Assembly (NCBI RefSeq): GCF_014384885.1
Contig: NZ_JACRST010000005.1
Coordinates: 91,057-155,056 of the forward strand
Origin: Ligaoa zhengdingensis
Lineage (GTDB): Bacteria; Bacillota; Clostridia; Oscillospirales; Ruminococcaceae
DNA length: 64,000 bases
Reading direction: 5' to 3'
Each line of letters starts with the position of its first letter. Position 1 is the first letter of the stretch. The translations under genes and the position numbers were made by a program. Positions 26,401 to 32,831 of the stretch are shown here, piece after piece. Under the pieces are notes generated by a model. It was given only the letters and a program-made list of their open reading frames with translations. It was not told the DNA's origin and searched no databases.

Positions 26401-26944
26401 TGATCGACAGATTGGGCTTCGGGTTGGGGCTCGTCCAGTTGTTTTGCCCCTGCTCCTTCCAACCAAAGTTGAGGCCGCCGCTGTTCTCCAGGTTGAAGTA
26501 CCAGTTGTGGTCGCCGCTCTGGTTTTTCTTACGGGAACAGATCTGCTGGTTGTTCACCAGCTTGCGGGGGGCCATCACCGCGACGATCGTCATATCGGTG
26601 AGGTCGAAGCCTTCGTCGCCGCCGATCTGCATAAAGCTGTCGGCGTTCATGCGGATGGCCGGGAATTCCTTGTATGTGCTCTTCGCCACATACTCGGGCT
26701 GGTAGGCTTCGTCGGCCTGTGCGGCGTCGTATTCCGCGCCGGTGGACGCCTGGTTGGTAAGCTCTGCCAGCTTGTCGCCGTCCTCCGCCGGGATGGTCGA
26801 CGCGTCATACCAGACGGTCAATCCGCCGATGTCGTCCGGCGCTGTGCCGCCGGAGCCGGAGCTGGGGTCCGCCGCCAATGACGGGGCCGCCAGGTTCAGG
26901 AACATGGTGGCGGCGAGCAACGCCGCCAGGATCTTTCGTTTCAT
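20456..26944 (-). CDS. Giant surface protein with GH127 (beta-L-arabinofuranosidase) domain
   Basis: A 2162-residue exported protein. The order is: signal peptide (1-25); three LamG/concanavalin-like repeats (about 44-270, 285-520, 525-755); GH127/DUF1680 domain (about 845-1475); two F5/8 C-type carbohydrate-binding domains (about 1485-1605, 1605-1750); FIVAR-like helical repeats (about 1770-1970); the shared YWN..VIEK module (from about 1978); NPETGG near 2080; membrane helix (about 2129-2152); basic tail. By comparison with the GH127 enzyme HypBA1, Glu1170 fits the acid/base, Glu1186 and Cys1188 are zinc ligands, and Cys1253-Cys1254 (CCPP) carry the nucleophile; the 16-residue Glu-Glu spacing matches. 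It probably removes L-arabinofuranose from plant glycans or glycoproteins. Confidence 0.93.
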   Translation of the reverse strand: MKRKILAALLAATMFLNLAAPSLAADPSSGSGGTAPDDIGGLTVWYDASTIPAEDGDKLAELTNQASTGAEYDAAQADEAYQPEYVAKSTYKEFPAIRMNADSFMQIGGDEGFDLTDMTIVAVMAPRKLVNNQQICSRKKNQSGDHNWYFNLENSGGLNFGWKEQGQNNWTSPNPKPNLSIKTPYTLVGLKNGADGAVYVNGEKTAFNGSETPEYNGQKVFLGAFAGNSDGEKTVEADIVEFLIYNRGLDEAELDELNAYLDEKYYVEEPDEPEPEEPAAPINPDELDGIKVWFDASKIEAEDGDKLSGLTNQAATGAEFDAKQENEAFQPTYVAESAYKGFPAVRMDEESFLQVGGDNGFDLNDMTIVAVMTPRELVNDGHGRQICSRKETGGGNHNWYLNVENGNGLNFGWKVYGGVHCKPVEQPALSTYENYTVIARKSGADGALFVNGDMTALRDTGDRPDTNSDPVYLGAPEGNGDQEKTLAADIAEFIIFDRGLTDEELAGLSAYLEEKYDDTYNPAELEGLTAWFDAADLDAKDGDRLDVWPNKANPGTHDAAQMSEGSRPLFESSSKFDGMPAVRLERNTFFEVTDSAALNLEDFSIFAVVDFDTVSGGGDDNQIFSKLATVAPWNHNWYFNINGGGFNFGWKEANGNFMDYRGANREFVADKNYVLGGVKNGLDALYYINDSLIGTLTSGAASPVPGYNNDPVYIGGTGTGKSMIGNVGEILLFNRALTEEETDAVNGYLCKKWGINKQIIVSNLKGSVELDGEPYRLFSPTTDVYQYVLPKDTTDIPQVSADFSASDATCTVRQAESIPGSAYIDVDLGGVIKTFEIQFSNLEKEILDLKNPTVEEVEITDGFWRERLDVFDDITVDYVLDKLEEVGSIKNFENAGTSNTQVHNNPWNDGLLYETIRAAADFMRANPDGDPELEAKIDRYIDVIYDASLRVPNGVLSTHGNIQQPGKYFDETGNPRWFHEAYNFGCMAEAAVHYYEATGNAKLLFVVTRFAEYVVDNYGYGLKEDGTPKINFIPDHGGPEEMVLKLYQLYRDNPELKELVGSYNPDYPLEINETDYADLVKFWIENRGNYVNRAEPFFYFGDYTQDHARFFDQKIAAGHAVRANLFYLGIAAAGREFEDPTYLMSVDRLWNNIVNKQMYITGGVGATGNEEAYGPDYDLPNDGYCETCAQVAMGFTSEYLGLTFGESKYADIVEKYIYDGVLGGTGLDGKTFFYQQPLSAKDKERWSWDSCPCCPPMFLKLYSELATYIYAYNDSNVYVNQFISSKTTLENGVSIEQTTEMPWGGKTTLKVNGDTTLRVRLPEWADHSKITIKANGADASYATESGYAVLSVSGETTVEVEFPMEARREYSDENVVYNRGKVALAYGPMVYCFESTDHMMIPNFKAGDGNLGVPVDAVLKTQFEPDLLGGIQTITVEGGQYYDSNGQLRTGTLKAIPFYVRANRGRSSTFVWVDEEVKESGGEAKRWLAMADRSENQGSSAAAAFDGDANTSWSIGTPDYPQVLMVDLGSVQPVAKVKTTFNGAQAWKFIVYGSTDGENWTVFSDNSGNLNNIQEFEDIGSMQARYVALKFTQSSGMGYTVVQDVAVFAEGSNTNIALNKLCGATSSIDTGRSAFAMIDGNDETRYCPPNHDKPRVLTFDMGEVADITGMNILFEKPTSWNYGIEVSEDGENWTEYVRETFNMTQDGVYHLVEKEAKGRYIRFTVYETTGGVWASVWEFDVRTAKPVEDLFTKLINATGDPEPGKPDTTELEALIAEAENDYNEVDYTAESWANLQAALTEAKGLIGNDAATQDHVNAAYDKLEAAIGDLVDIDETDFSKLQKIYDAAVELGNDPNYESSALLKELIADAEEMLDKQAATQQEADALAARLETEAAKVLLNKALKDAEAVMAGLDKADYTTASWNNYENKMDALKAMQDNEVLTIEAVKNAVADVDQAFEALKPAVPDPKPSKPSKGSSSSVNDMDYWNGVIEKINAADKGDKINATLESGAMMPATVIDALKGKDATLVVTVGGKDYAINGAGKLTGYTASAVYYTSDEIIAMANSKATAPTAGDQTGNPETGGEIEIGEAGAAVAPTIDSAAVPAPEAPAVIAPEAAAQAAETETNSGSLWVIAAVLAAVLVGGAAVTVIALRKRSENND

Positions 26945-27027
26945 GTCGTTCCTCCTCTGCTTTCCTTCTTTTTATTTCGATCAAAAGCAACAAAAAGTTA
27001 CTTTGATTTCCGGCGTGGTTTGAAATA

Positions 27028-27082
27028 TTATCGTTAACATTATCGATAATGATATTGAACCATTTTCACGGTTTTTTGTCAA
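27028..27082 (-). promoter_or_regulatory. Promoter and candidate operator of the GH127 gene
   Basis: A TTGACA-type -35 (27082-27077) is followed downstream by the perfect palindrome CATTATCGATAATG (27038-27051) and a related TTATCGTTAA (27028-27037). The palindrome has the size and central CG of LacI-family operators. The -10 is not clear. The rest of the 304-base gap holds only the terminator of the upstream gene. Confidence 0.5.
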
Positions 27083-27200
27083 GGGTGTGAGAAACGATTT
27101 GGTTGATTGAATAAAATGGCGAAGATTGGATTGTTCAAAAAAGAGAATTTGGGCTGTGAAGGAGCGCCGTTGGCGCCCAGGGCGCGGGTGGATCAGCAAT

Positions 27201-27234
27201 AAAAAAGGCGGCGCACCGGGCAAGGTGCGCCACC
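27201..27234 (-). terminator. Terminator of the sugar-binding lipoprotein gene
   Basis: On the minus strand GGTGGCGCACC pairs with GGTGCGCCGCC and is followed by TTTTTT. Confidence 0.85.
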
Positions 27235-27248
27235 TGTCATCGTATGGT

Positions 27249-28286
27249 TTATTCCTGTGCGAGCTTGGATGCGTAGTCGGCGATCGCTTCGGCTTCGCCC
27301 GCGCGCAGCACCACCGGCTCGAGGGTGTCCGCCGCCGCGGCCTCATGCCCGGCCTGCGGGTTCTGAGCCGCCTCCAGCAGGGAGACGAGCGCGTCGTACC
27401 CCATCTGCCAGTAGTTGGTGGCCGCCACCATCTGGATGGTGTTGCCCTCTTCCTGCATGATCTGGGCGACCGCGTCGTCCGCCTCGACGCCGAACACGGC
27501 CGCCTTGTCGGCGCGGCCGGCCTTCACCAGCGCGTTGTGCACGGCGGCGGAGGCCTCGGCGTTGGTGCAGAAAAAGACGGTTGCGGCATCGTCCTTCGCC
27601 TCATCCAGGTAGGAGCCGAGCGATTCCTCCATCTCCTTGGGGGTGGCGGCTTCGATGTCGCGCACCAGCGAGACGTCCTTCATCTCCTTGAGCTGGTCGA
27701 GAAAACCGTTGAGGCGCAGGGTGCTCTCGGTGAGATCCTTCGCGCTGTGCTGCAACACGGCCACGGTGGCCTTGCCCGCCAGCTCGGTTTCGATGTATTC
27801 CTTGGCGGCCTTGCCGACGGCTTCCCCCAGCGCATACTGGTCGGACGCGGAGCAGACGATGGCGAAGTCGTTCTTCTCAAGCTGGGTATCGATCAGCGCC
27901 ACGGGCACCCCGCGGTCGCTCACGCGGCTGAGCGCGGCCAGCGACGATTCGCCGTTGAGCGGGCTGGCGATCACCCCGTCGCAGGAGGTGGGGTCGATCT
28001 TTTGCAGGGATGCGGTTTCGTTGCCCTCGCTGACATACACATATTCCATATTCACCGTGACGGACTCGTCGTTGACCGCTTGGTGGAAGCTGTTTTCCAA
28101 CTGGCCGATGTAGGGCGCATCCTTGGGCAGCACAGCCTGGATGCGGTAGGTGGGCAGCTCCACCGAAGAGGAGGACTCCTCCCCGCGGCTGCTCGGTTCG
28201 CTGTTTTCAGCCGAGGGCCTGCCGCCGCAGGCGGCCAGTGTCAGGGCGAGGCTTCCCGACAGAATCAGTGCAAGTAATTTTTTCAT
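27249..28286 (-). CDS. Orphan periplasmic-binding-protein-like sugar lipoprotein
   Basis: A 345-residue protein with lipoprotein signal MKKLLALILSGSLALTLAAC (Cys20) and a Ser/Glu-rich spacer. A two-lobed sugar-binding domain of the ribose/LacI type follows (..PTSCDGVIASPLNGESS.., DRGVPVALIDTQL, ..VVLRAG.. near the end). ATG 28286 fits AAAGGAG better than TTG 28295. No permease or ATPase is next to it. It is on the same strand as, and 304 bases ahead of, the GH127 gene, but a terminator separates them. It may feed a shared ABC system or act in sensing. Confidence 0.85.
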   Translation of the reverse strand: MKKLLALILSGSLALTLAACGGRPSAENSEPSSRGEESSSSVELPTYRIQAVLPKDAPYIGQLENSFHQAVNDESVTVNMEYVYVSEGNETASLQKIDPTSCDGVIASPLNGESSLAALSRVSDRGVPVALIDTQLEKNDFAIVCSASDQYALGEAVGKAAKEYIETELAGKATVAVLQHSAKDLTESTLRLNGFLDQLKEMKDVSLVRDIEAATPKEMEESLGSYLDEAKDDAATVFFCTNAEASAAVHNALVKAGRADKAAVFGVEADDAVAQIMQEEGNTIQMVAATNYWQMGYDALVSLLEAAQNPQAGHEAAAADTLEPVVLRAGEAEAIADYASKLAQE

Positions 28287-28393
28287 CCCAATCAAGACTC
28301 CTTTATCTCCGTAAAATGCAAATTTTCACGTCTATTTCTTCTATTTTACTATACAGCGGGCCGGTTTTCAAGGTTTCTGAGAGTTGTTGGCCC

Positions 28394-28422
28394 TTGCAAA
28401 ATACCCCGACCGGTGTTACAAT
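28394..28422 (+). promoter_or_regulatory. Promoter of folT transcript
   Basis: TTGCAA (28394-28399) and TACAAT (28417-28422) are spaced 17 bases, upstream of the THF riboswitch. Confidence 0.7.
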
Positions 28423-28490
28423 AGGGCTTGCGGGAAAAATTCCCACCGGACGGCGGGGATTTGCCCTTACAATCACATATTGAAATGGTA

Positions 28491-28588
28491 AGCAGAGTAG
28501 AAGCCTGCGCGTTAAGTGCTGGCCGGACGGGGAGTTGCCGGACAGACGAAAAGCGTGCCTTGCGGTGCAGGCTTCGCATCCCGCTGCT
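28491..28588 (+). promoter_or_regulatory. THF (tetrahydrofolate) riboswitch
   Basis: The stretch contains the family hallmarks: AGAGTAGA, then GCGTTAAGTG, and a 3' GGTGCAGGCTTCGCATCC. A closing stem AGCAG (28491-28495)/CTGCT (28584-28588) and an internal CCTGCGC../..GTGCAGG stem are visible. It precedes a folate transporter gene, the usual context. Binding of reduced folates would lower folT expression. Confidence 0.88.
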
Positions 28589-28603
28589 GCATCAAAGAGC
28601 GTG

Positions 28604-28651
28604 GCCTCTCTTTCATGTGGCGAAAAATTCATGTGAAAGGAGGCTGTTTTT
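28604..28651 (+). promoter_or_regulatory. Expression platform: hairpin that sequesters the folT ribosome site
   Basis: GCCTCTCTTTCA (28604-28615) pairs with TGAAAGGAGGC (28634-28644), burying the AAAGGAGG ribosome site, and is followed by a T-run. It can act as translation block or terminator under riboswitch control. Confidence 0.7.
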
Positions 28652-28654
28652 GTT

Positions 28655-29248
28655 ATGTTGTTTTCCAACCCCTTTTCCCTCGCCTACTGGCGCGCCGCGT
28701 GCGGCGAGCTCAAAAGCCTGCGGATGCTGGCGCTGGCCGCGCTGTTCGTGGGCATCCGTGTGGTCATCAGCACATTTTTTATCCCGGTGGGGGAGAACCT
28801 GCGCATCTACTTCAGCTTTTTTGAGACGGCGCTCTGCGGCCTGGTCTGCGGCCCGGTCATCGGCGTGATGGCCGGCTTTGTGGGCGACCTGGTGGGCTTT
28901 TTTGTCCATCCGTTCGGCGGCTTTTTCTTCGGCTACACCGTCACCGCCATGGTAAGCGGACTGATCTACGGGCTGGCGTTCTACCGCACCCGCATCACCG
29001 CGCTCAAGGTGTTCCTGTGCAAGCTGAGTATCAACTTGCTGGTGAACGTGGGTCTAGGCGCGCTGTGGAGCGCCATGCTCTACGGCAAGGGGTATTACTA
29101 CTACCTCGCCAAGAGCCTGGTGAAAAACCTGCTGCTGCTGCCCGCGGAAACCGTGCTGCTGGTGTTGTTTTTCCAGCTCATGCTGCCGGTGCTGGCCCGC
29201 GCGCACCTCGGCGCCCCCCAGCCCACCAAACGTATCCCTTTGTTTTAA
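28655..29248 (+). CDS. folT: Folate-specific ECF transporter S component
   Basis: A 197-residue integral membrane protein with about six helices (LAALFVGIRVVISTFFIPV, GPVIGVMAGFVGDLVGFFV, GYTVTAMVSGLIYGLAFY and others), typical of the FolT family of energy-coupling-factor substrate-binding subunits. It captures folate and works with a shared EcfA/A'/T module encoded elsewhere. The THF riboswitch directly upstream supports the substrate assignment. ATG 28655 lies eleven bases after AAAGGAGG. A terminator follows. Confidence 0.93.
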   Translation: MLFSNPFSLAYWRAACGELKSLRMLALAALFVGIRVVISTFFIPVGENLRIYFSFFETALCGLVCGPVIGVMAGFVGDLVGFFVHPFGGFFFGYTVTAMVSGLIYGLAFYRTRITALKVFLCKLSINLLVNVGLGALWSAMLYGKGYYYYLAKSLVKNLLLLPAETVLLVLFFQLMLPVLARAHLGAPQPTKRIPLF

Positions 29249-29269
29249 ATTTGAAGATGTATCCCTCGT

Positions 29270-29318
29270 CCCCCGCGACTGGTTGGTGATAATCGCCAAA
29301 TCGCGGGGGAATTTTTTT
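29270..29318 (+). terminator. Terminator of folT
   Basis: CCCCCGCGA pairs with TCGCGGGGG around a 22-base loop and is followed by a T-run. Confidence 0.85.
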
Positions 29319-29463
29319 GCACCAGTTTTTCCGATTTTTATATATTTTTCCGATTTGTATATTCCTGATTCAGAAATAATGATATACAATGTGAAAAGAA
29401 TTTAGCGTTTATCGCCAAATTGCTGGAAAAATGTAGTGCAAAAAAAGAAAGGGACGGTGGACT

Positions 29464-30253
29464 ATGAAACGACACATGCGAACAATCATCAGTTGCCTTT
29501 TGGCATTGGCTCTGGTTCTGCCGAGCTTTGGCGCAGCCGCGGCGCTTCCGGGCGGCGGGGTTGCAATTTCAGCCGGCCGCGCGCGCGGCGTCGATGTGAG
29601 CAACACGGTCACCATCGGCAACGGCCTGGTGAGCGTCGTCTACAACCTCGACGCGGGCACCTACGAGATGCGCGACCTGGTGCGGGACAAGGCCGTAATC
29701 AAGGACGCATACAGCGCCATGAACGGCGAGGCCTCCAATGCGGGAGGCTACACCGGCAAATGGGAACAGAAAAATGTGAGCGACGAGCTGGGCGACGGCA
29801 AACAACTGGTCGTCACCCTCGCCAAGGAGGGCGCGCTCACCCAGAAGATCGGTTTCACCCTCTACCCCGACGACAGCCGTATCGTGCTGTCCGGCAGTGT
29901 ATTACACCTCCGATGAGGTCAAGGCGATGGCCGGCACTGTGCCTGCTGCGAGCGGCACGGTGAACGCACCCGCTGCGAACAGCAACCCGGAGACGGGCGG
30001 CGAGGTACCCGCGACGGTGGCACCTGCGGCGCCTGAGGCGACGGTTCCTGTGGAGCCGGTCGTGCCCGAGGAGCCTGCGGTGATCGAGCCTGTGGCTCCG
30101 GCTGAGGCGGAAGCGCCCGCCGCTCAGGCCGAGGCCCCTGTCGAGGCGGCGGAAGCCGGTATGCCGGTTTGGGCCATCGCGGCAATTGTGATTGCGGCGA
30201 CGGCAATCCTGGGCGGCACAGCGCTGGCTGTCGCCCTGAGAAAAAGAGGTTAA
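29464..30253 (+). pseudogene. Collapsed surface-protein gene: N-terminus fused out of frame to C-terminal anchor
   Basis: The first 145 codons encode a signal peptide (MKRHMRTIISCLLALALVL..) and the start of an exported beta-sandwich domain (NTVTIGNGLVSVVYNLDAGTY..., ..FTLYPDDSRIVLSGSV) like the N-domain of GH36/GH31-type glycosidases. At about 29896 the sequence jumps into the C-terminal anchor of another family member (VYYTSDEVKAMAGT.., NPETGGE, Ala/Pro linker, membrane helix VWAIAAIVIAATAILGGTALAVAL, RKR) in the +1 frame. The first frame stops at 29916. The natural gene would be thousands of bases longer, so an internal deletion is the likely cause. Promoter, ribosome site and terminator remain. 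Confidence 0.8.
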
Positions 30254-30277
30254 CCGGCGAGGGAAGAATTGAAATAA

Positions 30278-30321
30278 GAGGGGCGTGGACCATCGACCGG
30301 ATGGCCCGCGCCCTTTTCTTT
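30278..30321 (+). terminator. Terminator after the collapsed gene
   Basis: A GGGGCG.GG../..CC.GCGCCC stem is followed by TTTTCTTTT. Confidence 0.75.
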
Positions 30322-30355
30322 TACAGAAAATTCGTACAATGAAAAATAATATTAG

Positions 30356-30384
30356 TTGACTTTATATATTATATAATATATAAT
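30356..30384 (+). promoter_or_regulatory. Promoter with AT-rich dyad, candidate PadR operator
   Basis: TTGACT (30356-30361) and TATAAT (30379-30384) are spaced 17 bases. The spacer and -10 form the dyad TATATTATATAATATA, typical of PadR-family operators. The regulator probably represses its own operon. Confidence 0.7.
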
Positions 30385-30416
30385 ATTAAAAACAACATAG
30401 GAAATGGGGGATGACC

Positions 30417-30743
30417 ATGACGTTTGGGCTGAGCGCCGCGCTGCTGGACGCCTGTGTTCTGGCGGTGCTCTCGCGGGGCGACACCTACGGCTATGTCCTG
30501 ACACAAAACGTGCGGGATGCGGTCGATATCTCCGATTCCACCCTTTATCCGGTGCTGCGGCGGCTGCAAAAGGACGGCTATCTCACCACCTACGACCAGC
30601 CGTACCAGGGGCGGAACCGGCGATACTATTCGATCACACCGAGCGGCCGGGAGCAGTACCGGGCGTATGTCGCCGATTGGGGCGTCTACAAGGCGAGGCT
30701 GGACGAGATTATTTTGGGAGGGAAGCAGTATGACGAGGCTTGA
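30417..30743 (+). CDS. PadR-family transcriptional regulator
   Basis: A 108-residue winged-helix protein with the family pattern LLDACVLAVLSRGDTYGYVL, then DISDSTLYPVLRRLQKDGYLTTY and YYSITPSGREQYRAY. PadR proteins are dimeric repressors released by stress or small molecules. ATG 30417 has GGGGG at six bases; ATG 30411 is possible with the weaker AGGA. It overlaps the DUF1700 gene by 14 bases. In Firmicutes this trio (PadR, DUF1700, DUF4097) forms an envelope-stress operon. Confidence 0.93.
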   Translation: MTFGLSAALLDACVLAVLSRGDTYGYVLTQNVRDAVDISDSTLYPVLRRLQKDGYLTTYDQPYQGRNRRYYSITPSGREQYRAYVADWGVYKARLDEIILGGKQYDEA

Positions 30744-31356
30744 TTTCTTTATGCGCCTGCGCGAGGGGCTGCACCGGCTGCCGCCGGAGGAGATTGAAAA
30801 CGCGGTGCGCTACTATGTCGAATATTTCGACGAGGCGGGCCCGGAAAACGAACAGCGGGTGCTCGAGGAGCTCGGCGACCCGATGAAGATCGCGCAGCAG
30901 ATCACAGCGGAGTATATGGTGCGGGCGATCGAGCCCTACCGCCCCGCACCGGATGAACAGGGCCCGGAAGCGGCCGGGCCGCAGCCGCCGCGCAAAAGCG
31001 GGCTTTCCGCCGTGTGGATCGCCATTCTGGCGGTGTTCGCGTCCCCCATCGCGCTGCCGGTCGCCATCGCCATCGCGGCTGTGGCGTTCGCCCTGGTGGT
31101 CGTGGTGGCCTGCGTGTTCCTCTCCTTCTTCGGGGTGTCGGTTGGGATGATGGCGGGCGGCGTTTTCGGCATGGTGGTCGGCATCCTCTGCCTGAGCGCT
31201 CATGTGCCCACCGGCGTCTGCGCCATCGGCAGCGGCATGGTGGTGAGCGGCGTGGGCCTGCTGTTGTTCCTGCCCACCGTCTGGCTCACGCGGGCGACAT
31301 TTAGCGGCATCGCGCGGCTGATCAGCCGGCGCGTGGTAAGGAGGGATGCGGCATGA
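30730..31356 (+). CDS. DUF1700-family membrane protein
   Basis: A 208-residue protein. The N-terminal DUF1700 helical region (MTRLDFFMRLREGLHRLPPEEIENAVRYYVEYFDEAGPENEQRVLEELGDP region) is followed by a Pro-rich spacer and about four membrane segments (about residues 95-190). The role is not known precisely; it is regularly found between PadR and DUF4097 genes and may pass envelope stress to the regulator. It starts inside the PadR gene and ends four bases inside the next one, so translation of all three is coupled. Confidence 0.88.
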   Translation: MTRLDFFMRLREGLHRLPPEEIENAVRYYVEYFDEAGPENEQRVLEELGDPMKIAQQITAEYMVRAIEPYRPAPDEQGPEAAGPQPPRKSGLSAVWIAILAVFASPIALPVAIAIAAVAFALVVVVACVFLSFFGVSVGMMAGGVFGMVVGILCLSAHVPTGVCAIGSGMVVSGVGLLLFLPTVWLTRATFSGIARLISRRVVRRDAA

Positions 31357-32408
31357 AAAAGAGCACAAAGGTGGTTCTGGGCATCTCCGCGGGGCTTATC
31401 CTGCTGGGCGGGGTTCTGGCCGCCGCGGGATACGCCATGGCGGGCGGCAACATCGGCGTGTATTATTCCAACGGGCAGCTCTACCACAACGGCCGCGCGG
31501 GCGCTGTGGTCAGCCGGACGGTGGAGACCGGGAGGTTCACCTCCCTGGATATCACCGCCGATCTGGCCGGGGTCAAGATGATCGCATCCGACCACTACGG
31601 GGTGGAGTACCGGCTGGCGACGGCCGGGCGCGAGCCGGTCTGCCGCGTCACCGGCGACGGCGCTCTCTACTTCGACCAAAGCGGCGACTGGGACGGCGGG
31701 GGCGGTTCGATCAACCTGTTCGGCTGGCGCGGCCGCGGGTGGAAGGATGCGGGCGAGCAGTACCTGCACATCTACTATCCGGCGGATGTGGAGTTCGACC
31801 AGGTCAAAATTGAGGTCGGCGCGGGCGACCTGAAGCTCAAGGACCTCGCGGTCAAGGGCAAGGTCGAGCTGGAGGTCAACCTGGGCGAGCTGACCGTGGA
31901 GAACGTGACCACCGGTCTGCTGGACGCTGAGACAAACGCGGGCGGCGCCAGGCTTTCCGGCGTGCGGGCGCGGACACTCTCGGTCGAGAGCGACCTCGGC
32001 AGCATCGAGCTTGACAATGTGACCGCGGAGCAGACCACGGTGAGCGCCAGCAGCGGCAGTACCGCGATTTCCGGCGGCAGCCTGGGCAAAACCGAGTTGG
32101 ACAGCAACTTCGGGGAGATCAAGGTGAAGGGCGCAAAAACCGGCGAGCTCTCGGTGGACTGCGACAGCGGTAGCATCGACCTCGAGGGCGAATTCGCAGG
32201 CAACATCGAGGTGTCGTCCGATTTCGGCAGCGTTTCGCTGCGCAGCAGCCTGCCCGCCTCCGATTACAACCTCGACCTCCAGACCGATTTTGGCAGCGTG
32301 CGGCTGGACGGCGCAAAGCAGGAGAACCCCTGCGTGAAGGACAGCGGCGGCCGCTACCGGCTTTCGGTGGAGAACAGCAGCGGCGACATCGACGTAAAAT
32401 TCGGCTGA
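31353..32408 (+). CDS. DUF4097-family adhesin-like beta-helix protein
   Basis: A 351-residue protein with an N-terminal membrane anchor (VVLGISAGLILLGGVLAAAGYAM) and a DUF4097 domain made of short repeating strands with alternating D/G/S turns (..VENVTTGLLDAETNAGGARLSGVRARTLSVESDLGSIELDNVTAEQ.., ending SSGDIDVKFG). Such proteins sit at the cell surface and, with PadR and DUF1700, belong to envelope-stress modules like the LiaX type. The ATG overlaps the preceding stop (ATGA). Confidence 0.88.
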   Translation: MKKSTKVVLGISAGLILLGGVLAAAGYAMAGGNIGVYYSNGQLYHNGRAGAVVSRTVETGRFTSLDITADLAGVKMIASDHYGVEYRLATAGREPVCRVTGDGALYFDQSGDWDGGGGSINLFGWRGRGWKDAGEQYLHIYYPADVEFDQVKIEVGAGDLKLKDLAVKGKVELEVNLGELTVENVTTGLLDAETNAGGARLSGVRARTLSVESDLGSIELDNVTAEQTTVSASSGSTAISGGSLGKTELDSNFGEIKVKGAKTGELSVDCDSGSIDLEGEFAGNIEVSSDFGSVSLRSSLPASDYNLDLQTDFGSVRLDGAKQENPCVKDSGGRYRLSVENSSGDIDVKFG

Positions 32409-32544
32409 CCGGGGCGGATGTCACAGGGAGAAAAGCGTCCATTCCCATCCCGTAACCTTTGCCACCAAATTGTAATCTTGGAATCACTGAGCTGTAGCCG
32501 CGAGTTCACAATTTGTTCACGATTTTAGGGTATCCTAAAAACAA

Positions 32545-32742
32545 GCCAAAGAGCAACCGGCGCGTGAGCAACAGGCGCGGCGGTTTGGCCCAAACAAGTG
32601 GTTCCTCCAGAACTGGGACGCCCGAGATGATTTCTCCACATCAGACGGCTTCCGCAACCAATTCAATGTTCAGTCCGCTGCGAGGCGGCTGAAGCGATAA
32701 GCACAAAAAAGCGACGGCGGGTTTTCCGCCGTCGCTTTTTGC
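32545..32742 (+). ncRNA. Candidate small RNA with intrinsic terminator
   Basis: The 423-base gap between the DUF4097 gene and pyrK has no convincing ORF but contains a run of stems: GCCAAA../..TTTGGC (about 32554-32599), CCCA../..TGGG with inner GTTC/GAAC, and GATG/CATC. It ends in a strong terminator (32711-32740, GCGACGGCGG/CCGCCGTCGC plus TTTTT) that serves no upstream gene directly. A -10-like TATCCT lies near 32530. Family unknown. Confidence 0.4.
32711..32740 (+). terminator. Intrinsic terminator ahead of pyrK
   Basis: GCGACGGCGG pairs perfectly with CCGCCGTCGC and is followed by TTTTT. Confidence 0.9.
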
Positions 32743-32792
32743 ATCTTCCTCCGAAATGCCGGGGATGGGTGGCGGCCGGCCCCGAAAACTGT

Positions 32793-32798
32793 TATAAT
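32793..32798 (+). promoter_or_regulatory. -10 element of pyrK-pyrD
   Basis: A perfect TATAAT lies 34 bases before the start codon; the -35 (TGGCGG, 32770-32775) is weak. No pyrimidine attenuator is evident. Confidence 0.55.
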
Positions 32799-32831
32799 AG
32801 AACCAGCATGACAAGGAGGCTGATTCTGAGG

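Noticed and set aside
21419..26881. Very long open frame on the plus strand opposite the GH127 protein
   Set aside because: It is the antisense shadow of a G+C-rich gene. The product has no domain logic or signal, and the minus-strand protein has clear families and catalytic residues.
27126..28277. Plus-strand open frame opposite the sugar-binding lipoprotein
   Set aside because: Shadow of the minus-strand gene, which has a lipobox, ribosome site and terminator.
32573..32691. Small basic ORF (MSNRRGGLAQTSGSS..) in the candidate ncRNA
   Set aside because: No ribosome site before the GTG or ATG, and the stretch is explained better by hairpins.
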